A stretch of 5,257 bases of DNA, from assembly GCA_027047745.1 (NCBI GenBank), contig JALTUB010000048.1, positions 1 to 5,257 of the forward strand, in the 5' to 3' direction. Below, piece by piece: positions 1-3,681 of this stretch. The notes below the pieces were generated by a model. That model did no database searches. It was not told where the DNA came from and saw only the letters and a list, made by a program, of their open reading frames with translations. The first letter of the stretch is position 1. Every line of letters begins with the position of its first letter. This DNA is from Sulfurimonas sp. Lineage in GTDB: Bacteria; Campylobacterota; Campylobacteria; Campylobacterales; Sulfurimonadaceae. A program made the position numbers and the translations under genes.

Positions 1-140
1 GTAACTTAATAGTTACAGAAGCTCGTGCTCGCCGTTTCCATGAAACGGAAACTGAAAAACTGAAGAAATTCAAAATTGCTTCTCGCAAGAAAATGCTTAA
101 GCGTCTTTATATGATGAGACGCTACGAATCACGCCTGTAA
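1..140 (+). CDS. rpsU: 30S ribosomal protein S21, C-terminal part (5' end outside window)
   Basis: This is the last 45 codons of S21, a small basic protein of the 30S subunit that helps start-site selection during translation initiation. The reading frame begins at position 3 (the first two bases finish the previous codon) and ends at TAA 138-140. The translated part begins NLIVTEARARRF and ends KKMLKRLYMMRRYESRL, the conserved S21 core and basic tail; the N-terminal ~25 residues lie upstream of the window. No intrinsic terminator follows directly. The first strong one is at 243-281, so the rpsU transcript may run about 140 nt past its stop and include the small-RNA sequence described below. 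Identification is by recognised family sequence and is very secure. Confidence 0.97.
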   Translation, partial: NLIVTEARARRFHETETEKLKKFKIASRKKMLKRLYMMRRYESRL

Positions 141-161
141 TATAAAAAGTTTAGAGTATAT

Positions 162-178
162 TAATCTAAGTTAGATTA
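162..178. promoter_or_regulatory. Perfect interrupted palindrome overlapping the -10 box of the small RNA
   Basis: TAATCTAA (162-169), one central G, then TTAGATTA (171-178) form an exact dyad of 8+1+8 bp. The last two bases overlap the TATAAT box at 177-182. The central spacing is too small for a good RNA hairpin (only 7 bp with a 3-nt loop, AT-rich), and no T-run follows, so it is a poor rpsU terminator. A DNA operator for a dimeric repressor is the simplest reading, but no regulator can be named. Confidence 0.35.
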
Positions 179-189
179 TAATTCTTTCA
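177..189 (+). promoter_or_regulatory. Predicted promoter (-10 TATAAT) of the antisense small RNA
   Basis: TATAAT at 177-182 is a consensus -10 box. No recognisable -35 TTGACA lies 16-18 bp upstream, which is usual for Campylobacterota housekeeping promoters. A start at about A189 would place the first hairpin of the small RNA (191-208) right at the 5' end. Transcription start is predicted, not observed. Confidence 0.5.
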
Positions 190-281
190 TCAAAGCTTGG
201 TCGCTTTGTGTATGAAGTCTATGTGCATTGGTGCTTCAAGTTAGCCTTATCACTCTTTATTGAGTGGTAGGGCTTTTTTTT
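189..281 (+). ncRNA. Candidate antisense small RNA (antitoxin-like), about 93 nt
   Basis: Between a TATAAT box and an intrinsic terminator, the sequence folds into three stem-loops. SL1 is CAAAGC (191-196) with GCTTTG (203-208). SL2 is TGAAG (213-217) with CTTCA (234-238), holding a 16-nt loop (218-233). SL3 is the terminator hairpin (243-274). The SL2 loop bases 218-231 are exactly complementary to 604-617, the bases around the ATG of the downstream small hydrophobic ORF. Pairing can extend outward on both sides: 211-217 with 618-625 (one bulge, one G-U), and 234-242 with 589-597 (one C-C mismatch), which would cover the Shine-Dalgarno. This is the layout of an antisense RNA that blocks translation initiation, as in type I toxin-antitoxin pairs. 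The RNA lies on the same strand as its target, so it is a diverged inverted copy rather than an overlapping antisense transcript. It could also be released from the rpsU 3' UTR. Expression and function are inferred. Confidence 0.55.
243..281 (+). terminator. Strong rho-independent terminator (end of small RNA, and probably of rpsU)
   Basis: Arm 243-255 pairs over its full 13 bp with 262-274, including two G-U wobbles, around the 6-nt loop 256-261, and is followed by an uninterrupted T-run (274-281). It is the only strong intrinsic terminator between rpsU and the small ORF, so the downstream ORF needs its own promoter or read-through. Confidence 0.9.
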
Positions 282-285
282 GGTC

Positions 286-298
286 TATACTTTTTGTA
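286..298 (+). promoter_or_regulatory. Predicted promoter (-10 TATACT) of the small-ORF mRNA
   Basis: TATACT at 286-291 differs from the consensus -10 by one base and follows the T-rich stretch 274-281, the sort of upstream context common in Campylobacterota promoters. A start near A298/G299 would give an mRNA with a G-rich single-stranded 5' tail (299-320) followed at once by the 29-bp stem. No clear -35 is visible. Confidence 0.4.
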
Positions 299-606
299 GA
301 TGGTGGGTTATGGGGTTTGATAAGTAAGAGAACACAAATAACTTCATAGGCAACAACATATAAAAGGTTTAGGTTCAAGGTGAACTTTGGTTGGCGATGC
401 CAAGCATCGTTAGCCTAAGTTCAACGCAGAAGATGAATCTTTTATATGTTGCCTTACGGGTGAAAAGAGAAGTCACAAGCTACTTCGTTAAAAACCCTTG
501 AAGCTACTAGTAGCTCCTACGGATTTTCGCCTTGTATCTTATGACTTCTCTTTTCATTGACTATGAAGTTATTTGTGTTCTCTTACTTAACTTCAAGGTA
601 AATCCA
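298..606 (+). ncRNA. Long, highly structured leader RNA upstream of the small hydrophobic ORF
   Basis: A perfect 29-bp stem P1 (321-349 with 561-589) encloses two long hairpins, giving a three-way junction. Hairpin A begins with 354-366 pairing to 439-451, continues through 367-371 with 434-438 (two G-U), then 382-387 with 417-422, and ends in 389-400 with 404-415 (three G-U, loop CAA). Hairpin B begins with 15 perfect pairs (461-475 with 542-556), followed by 476-479 with 531-534, and contains the palindrome AGCTACTAGTAGCT (502-515). The G-U pairs suggest selection on RNA. P1 ends six bases before the Shine-Dalgarno at 595-598, so the fold delivers or restricts the ribosome site. Known type I toxin mRNAs often have long structured leaders that keep translation off until processed; this one is unusually large. 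I do not recognise the family. It might also be a separate functional RNA or a palindromic element. Confidence 0.6.
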
Positions 607-609
607 ATG
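595..609 (+). promoter_or_regulatory. Ribosome binding site presented with the start codon in a hairpin loop
   Basis: AAGG (595-598) lies 8 nt before the ATG at 607. GTAAAT (598-603) pairs exactly with ATTTAC (617-622), placing CCAATGCACATAG (604-616), including the start codon, in the loop. This loop is complementary to the loop of the upstream small RNA (219-231). Confidence 0.55.
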
Positions 610-681
610 CACATAGATTTACATACTGTGGGCTATCTGTTAATAGCAACTATTTATTTAGTTTTCGCTTTTAAACAGTAA
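607..681 (+). CDS. Small hydrophobic peptide, 24 aa, candidate type I toxin
   Basis: The ORF runs ATG 607 to TAA 679-681. The peptide starts MHIDLHT, continues with the uninterrupted hydrophobic stretch VGYLLIATIYLVFAF (residues 8-22) and ends KQ, so it is essentially one short membrane-spanning helix with a basic C-terminal end. A good Shine-Dalgarno (AAGG, 8-nt spacing) supports translation. The peptide resembles in size and design, but not in sequence, the small membrane toxins of type I systems such as TisB, ZorO or Ibs; I do not see similarity to the AapA peptides of Helicobacter. It follows a large structured leader, its start region is exactly matched by an upstream antisense RNA, and a terminator-like hairpin follows 8 nt after the stop. 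Toxicity is inferred from this arrangement; a small regulatory membrane peptide is the main alternative. The ORF is very short and the coding call rests on context. Confidence 0.55.
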   Translation: MHIDLHTVGYLLIATIYLVFAFKQ

Positions 682-688
682 CCAGCAA

Positions 689-718
689 CCTAAGAGATTA
701 ACCACCTCTTAGGCTTTT
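689..718 (+). terminator. Terminator-like hairpin after the small ORF
   Basis: CCTAAGAG (689-696) pairs exactly with CTCTTAGG (706-713) around a 9-nt loop, followed by C and TTTT (715-718). The T-run is short, so termination on the + strand is probably moderate. On the - strand the same hairpin lies 26 nt past the stop of the metallophosphoesterase gene but has no T-run, so it is a weaker terminator in that direction. It separates the two convergent units. Confidence 0.55.
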
Positions 719-739
719 ACAAATATACTTCTAAAACTC

Positions 740-1489
740 TCACTTTATCAAAAAAACTGGAATCTCACTGTTTGCTTTATATCTAAGGCTAACTCCCCAA
801 TACCCAAGTCCTGTGGTTACATATAGTATAGTATCTTGTTTTTTATAAAGACCAAAAAAGTATGGTTGAAACATCTTAACGAGATAAGTAAAAGGAAAAA
901 TCTGTCCTCCATGAGTGTGTCCACTTAGTTGTATATCAACTCTTGCATCTTTTATATGCTCTATATCTTTTGGTTGGTGAGCAAGGAAAATAGTAAACAA
1001 ATCTTTATCTATTGAAGAAAGAAGTTCTTTAAGAGGTCTTTTTTTACCTCTTAAGAAACTATATCTGTCACTTACGCCAACAAGTTGTAAGTATTGCCCT
1101 TTTAGTTTTAAACGGATGAGTTTGTTGTCTAAGCATACAATGTTATTCTCTTCTAAAATGATTTGTAACTCTTTTTTTCCATAAAATATATCATGATTGC
1201 CCGTAACATAGTAAGATGGTGCTTTAAGATTTTCAAAAATCTTTAGTTGCTTATGCACTTTAGTAGCATTACACTCGACAATATCTCCAGTAAAAAGAAC
1301 TAAATCAGGCTCTCTCTCATTAATCTGTGCTACAAGAGACTTCAGATAAGAGATAGTTACTTTCGGATGTAAATGCAGGTCAGAGAGTTGGATTATTTTC
1401 ATATTTTCAGGAGCTTCATGAGAAGATTTTGGATGCAGGGAAATCTCTTTAAAAGGAAAATATTTAAAACCAATTTGCACTTCACTCAC
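740..1489 (-). CDS. Metallophosphoesterase (calcineurin-like, YaeI-type)
   Basis: A 249-residue binuclear-metal phosphoesterase. All metal-binding motifs are present in order: DLH (D37, H39), GD (G68-D69), GNHD (97-100), an isolated His in AHQP (H171) and GHTHGGQ (190-196). The GHTHGGQ-F-P ending is typical of the YaeI/YkoQ branch, some of whose members act on membrane lipid phosphodiesters or pyrophosphates; the substrate here is not known. Many relatives carry N-terminal membrane helices. This one begins with about 30 residues before the first beta strand (MKIIQLSDLH at 30) and shows no signal peptide or transmembrane segment, so it is predicted cytosolic or peripheral. The start is GTG 1489-1487, with AAAAAGG 7 nt upstream and an in-frame TAA just before, which excludes a longer protein. 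It diverges from the response regulator gene, with a back-to-back promoter region between them. Confidence 0.92.
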   Translation of the reverse strand: MSEVQIGFKYFPFKEISLHPKSSHEAPENMKIIQLSDLHLHPKVTISYLKSLVAQINEREPDLVLFTGDIVECNATKVHKQLKIFENLKAPSYYVTGNHDIFYGKKELQIILEENNIVCLDNKLIRLKLKGQYLQLVGVSDRYSFLRGKKRPLKELLSSIDKDLFTIFLAHQPKDIEHIKDARVDIQLSGHTHGGQIFPFTYLVKMFQPYFFGLYKKQDTILYVTTGLGYWGVSLRYKANSEIPVFLIK

Positions 1490-1496
1490 ATTTTAA
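1490..1496 (-). promoter_or_regulatory. Spacer and RBS that decide the GTG start of the metallophosphoesterase
   Basis: Reading the minus strand, AAAAAGG (1503-1497) is followed by TTAAAAT and then GTG (1489). The ATG overlapping this point (1491-1489) runs straight into TGA, so GTG is the only usable start with this Shine-Dalgarno. Confidence 0.7.
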
Positions 1497-1503
1497 CCTT
1501 TTT

Positions 1504-1559
1504 CTTCATCAAAACTTCATTATAATACTATAATATCTTATTGTGAAGATTAAATGAAG
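1504..1559. promoter_or_regulatory. Divergent promoter region with 11-bp spaced repeats, candidate response regulator operator
   Basis: For the + strand, TATAAT boxes lie at 1521-1526 and 1529-1534; the second would start transcription near A1540. For the - strand, TATAAT reads 1524-1519, giving a start near 1512. CTTCAT occurs at 1504-1509 and 1515-1520, exactly 11 bp apart and ending 8 bp before the 1529 box, where a PhoB-type box would replace the -35. The inverse, TGAAG, occurs at 1544-1548 and 1555-1559, again 11 bp apart, so the four sites are symmetric about 1531.5. OmpR/PhoB regulators bind direct repeats at this spacing, so autoregulation by the adjacent regulator is plausible. In an AT-rich region short repeats also arise by chance. 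Confidence 0.45.
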
Positions 1560-2261
1560 GGCAACCCTAAAGAGAAGATAATGAATATACTTATAGTAGA
1601 AGATGACCAAGACAGTGCAGCATTTTTAGAAAAAACACTTGTAGCTGAGAAACAGAGCATACAAGTTGCGTATAGTTATAAAGAGGCTAAAGAAATTATC
1701 CAAGAGAATATTTTTTCTCTTATTTTGCTTGATTGGAATCTGGGTGATGGTAGTGGATATGAGTTGCTACAAGAGTGTAGAAATGAACTAGCTCCTGATG
1801 TTTCTATCATCATGATAACAAGTGAAAATGATACACAATCAGTAGCTCTTGCCCTTGATGCTGGAGCAGATGACTATATAACAAAACCCTACTCTATGGT
1901 AGAACTTTTAGCACGCATAAGAGCAGTTTCACGAAGAGAAGTTTCGCAAAAAAGTTCTGTGATTGAGATAGAGAGACTAAAACTCAATATGCAAAGGCAT
2001 GAGATTTTTTTAGATGATACTCCTTTAGATTTGACTACAACTGAGTATGATTTACTGCAACTACTTATGCAAAATCAAAATGTTGTTTTAACACGCTATC
2101 AGCTAAATGAGTCAATCATGAAAGATTTTGCATCCTTTGGCAATAGTAATCTTGTGGATGTGCATATTAAAAATATTCGTAAGAAACTCGGTGAATACAA
2201 TATTATTCAAACCGTTCGTGGGATTGGGTACACTATAAAACCAAAAAGTAGTACAAAATGA
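1554..2261 (+). CDS. OmpR/PhoB-family two-component response regulator
   Basis: A 235-residue cytoplasmic DNA-binding regulator, first gene of the operon. The receiver domain covers about residues 10-128, with acidic pocket D17-D18, phospho-acceptor D60 (LILLD then WNLGDGSG), T89 of the switch and K111 in the ITKPY motif. A winged-helix output domain covers about 136-230 and ends with the typical VRGIGYTIK. The partner is very likely the histidine kinase encoded three genes downstream. The start is uncertain. ATG 1554 gives nine extra residues before the first beta strand and only a weak GAAG upstream. ATG 1581 (MNILIVEDD) begins as most family members do, has AAGAG 6 nt upstream, and leaves the TGAAG repeats outside the coding region. 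I think 1581 at least as likely. The stop overlaps the next start by 4 nt (ATGA at 2258), indicating translational coupling. Confidence 0.93.
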   Translation: MKGNPKEKIMNILIVEDDQDSAAFLEKTLVAEKQSIQVAYSYKEAKEIIQENIFSLILLDWNLGDGSGYELLQECRNELAPDVSIIMITSENDTQSVALALDAGADDYITKPYSMVELLARIRAVSRREVSQKSSVIEIERLKLNMQRHEIFLDDTPLDLTTTEYDLLQLLMQNQNVVLTRYQLNESIMKDFASFGNSNLVDVHIKNIRKKLGEYNIIQTVRGIGYTIKPKSSTK

Positions 2262-3265
2262 AAACAACAGTTCTACTCTTAATGTTTATCTTAACCATAC
2301 TCCAAGCAAAAGAGTATGAACTAGGAGAGGGTTATCAGCTAGGAAAATCCCCCATATATCTAGGTGGTTATCTCTCCTTAGATTATACAAAATACACTAA
2401 AGATAATTTGAAAAAAGAGAGCTTAAACGATATGGCATTTCTTAGTTATGGTAGTTACAACAAGTTTTCTTACATGGCAGAAATGGAGTTTAAAAACTAC
2501 TATGTAAGAACATACACCAATGGTAAAAAAAGCACTACTAAAGATACAAAGTTGTATGCTGAGAGACTTTATGCAGATTATAATACAAATGAACATTTTA
2601 TGCTACGCTTTGGAAAATACAACTCTAGCGTTGGGTATTGGAATCTCACCCCAATAAATGTACTGCGTGACACAACATCTTCTCCTGTTAGCACAAGCGT
2701 GATATTTCCAAAATATACTACAGGTGTAGATCTTAAATATCATTTTTTTACCCAGTCAGAAGTGGCAGTAAATATCACTTTACAAGACAACAATTCACTT
2801 GATGAAGAGTATAATAATTTTTATGTCAATAAACATTTTGGGCTAGGTTTACAATATAGTTATGAAAATCTAAGTTTAAAACTAAATGGAGGATATTTTC
2901 ATAAAAAGAACCAAGCACTAACCTATGTTGATAACTACTACGCTTATCTTAGTTTTCTTTATGATAATGACACTCTGAAACTTATGGGAGGGCTAGGTCA
3001 TAGAGATGACAACAAAATAGATGCAGTAAAAATTGCGACCTACCTACAAGCTACATATGAAATATCTTCGCACCACTATCCTGTAGTAAGACTTGAGCAT
3101 TACGACGCTCAAATCAACATTGAAAACAACATTTCAAAAGATAGTAGTGCCATTGTTGGATATACATATAGACCTATTTATCCAGTGGCTTTTAAAGTGG
3201 AGTACCAATTCCATAGCAATAAAACACTAGACAAATTTATCACTTCATTTTCGGTGATGTTTTGA
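2258..3265 (+). CDS. Outer-membrane beta-barrel, porin-like protein
   Basis: A 335-residue protein with a signal peptide (basic MK, hydrophobic core to residue ~15, probable cleavage LQA|KEY after residue 17). The mature part is rich in Tyr, Asn and alternating polar/hydrophobic stretches typical of beta strands, and the protein ends in Phe (SFSVMF), the usual C-terminal signal for insertion by the BAM complex. The early segment YELGEGYQLGKSPIYLGGYLSLDY looks like the first strands of porin-like proteins found in Campylobacterota. It probably acts as a passive channel for the solute handled by the next gene product; selectivity cannot be read. Translation is coupled to the response regulator through an ATGA overlap, and the next gene starts inside its stop codon. 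A non-channel barrel acting as a receptor or structural partner is an alternative. Confidence 0.75.
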   Translation: MKTTVLLLMFILTILQAKEYELGEGYQLGKSPIYLGGYLSLDYTKYTKDNLKKESLNDMAFLSYGSYNKFSYMAEMEFKNYYVRTYTNGKKSTTKDTKLYAERLYADYNTNEHFMLRFGKYNSSVGYWNLTPINVLRDTTSSPVSTSVIFPKYTTGVDLKYHFFTQSEVAVNITLQDNNSLDEEYNNFYVNKHFGLGLQYSYENLSLKLNGGYFHKKNQALTYVDNYYAYLSFLYDNDTLKLMGGLGHRDDNKIDAVKIATYLQATYEISSHHYPVVRLEHYDAQINIENNISKDSSAIVGYTYRPIYPVAFKVEYQFHSNKTLDKFITSFSVMF

Positions 3266-3681
3266 TGAGAAAATATCTGTTTCTTATGTTTTTTTCACTC
3301 TTATTACAAGCAAATGATTATGTTGTTATCGCCAATAAAGATTTAGTATTGGAAAATGTAACACGCAAATATTTGAAACAAATCTATCTAAAACAACACA
3401 CATATATTGGAAATAGCCAACTTATTCCTGTCAATTTACAAGCACAAAGCAATGTTCGTAAATCCTTTGAAAAGCATGTCTTAGAAATGTCAAGAAATCG
3501 ACTCAAGCGTTTTTGGACTGTGCAACACTACAAAGGAAAAAGACCACCACTCACTATGTCCTCACCAAAGAGTGCCATCAAATTTGTTACAAAGATAGAG
3601 GGAGCATTGAGTTATATTCCTGCACAAGCACTCTCTCAAAATAGTGCTGTGAGAGTCATTTATAGCTGGAGTGATAAATGA
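3265..3681 (+). CDS. Short periplasmic PstS-like (phosphate-binding-type) domain protein
   Basis: A 138-residue secreted protein: signal peptide with cleavage probably LQA|NDY after residue 16, then one compact domain. The features YVVIANKDL, the LKQIYL segment, LIPVNL, the FWT motif, the SPKSAIKFV helix and the GALSYIPA strand match the short PBP-like proteins usually labelled phosphate ABC transporter substrate-binding protein. They are about half the length of classical PstS (300 or more residues), and no pst permease or ATPase genes are present here. I infer a sensing or presenting role for the kinase encoded next, rather than transport. The start is ATG 3265, overlapping the previous stop by one base (TGATG), with GGTGA as a fair Shine-Dalgarno; an in-frame TTG at 3262 is a less likely start. 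It overlaps the kinase by 4 nt (ATGA at 3678). Confidence 0.82.
   Translation: MRKYLFLMFFSLLLQANDYVVIANKDLVLENVTRKYLKQIYLKQHTYIGNSQLIPVNLQAQSNVRKSFEKHVLEMSRNRLKRFWTVQHYKGKRPPLTMSSPKSAIKFVTKIEGALSYIPAQALSQNSAVRVIYSWSDK

Noticed and set aside
190..228. 12-codon minus-strand ORF starting MHID, mirroring the start of the small peptide
   Set aside because: The shared start follows from the complementary loop sequence; the rest is polar, has no hydrophobic helix and only a weak RBS. It is better explained as antisense RNA sequence, though it hints that the two arms arose by inverted duplication.
310..327. Mini-ORF MGFDK in the G-rich 5' tail of the leader RNA
   Set aside because: Five codons with an SD-like GGTGGG only 2 nt from the ATG, which is too close; it runs into the P1 stem. 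A ribosome standby role cannot be excluded, but a leader peptide is not supported.
321..589. Invertible DNA switch or MITE flanked by 29-bp inverted repeats
   Set aside because: The interior is itself made of nested hairpins with G-U pairs, no recombinase or transposase is in the window, and no flanking target duplication is visible. PCR for both orientations would settle it.
298..606. Retron, tmRNA, RNase P or group II intron RNA
   Set aside because: No reverse transcriptase nearby, no tRNA-like acceptor or CCA end, and none of the conserved cores of these RNAs could be recognised.
3262..3264. TTG start for the PstS-like gene
   Set aside because: ATG at 3265 directly follows, overlaps the upstream stop as TGATG and fits the signal peptide; TTG adds only one residue.
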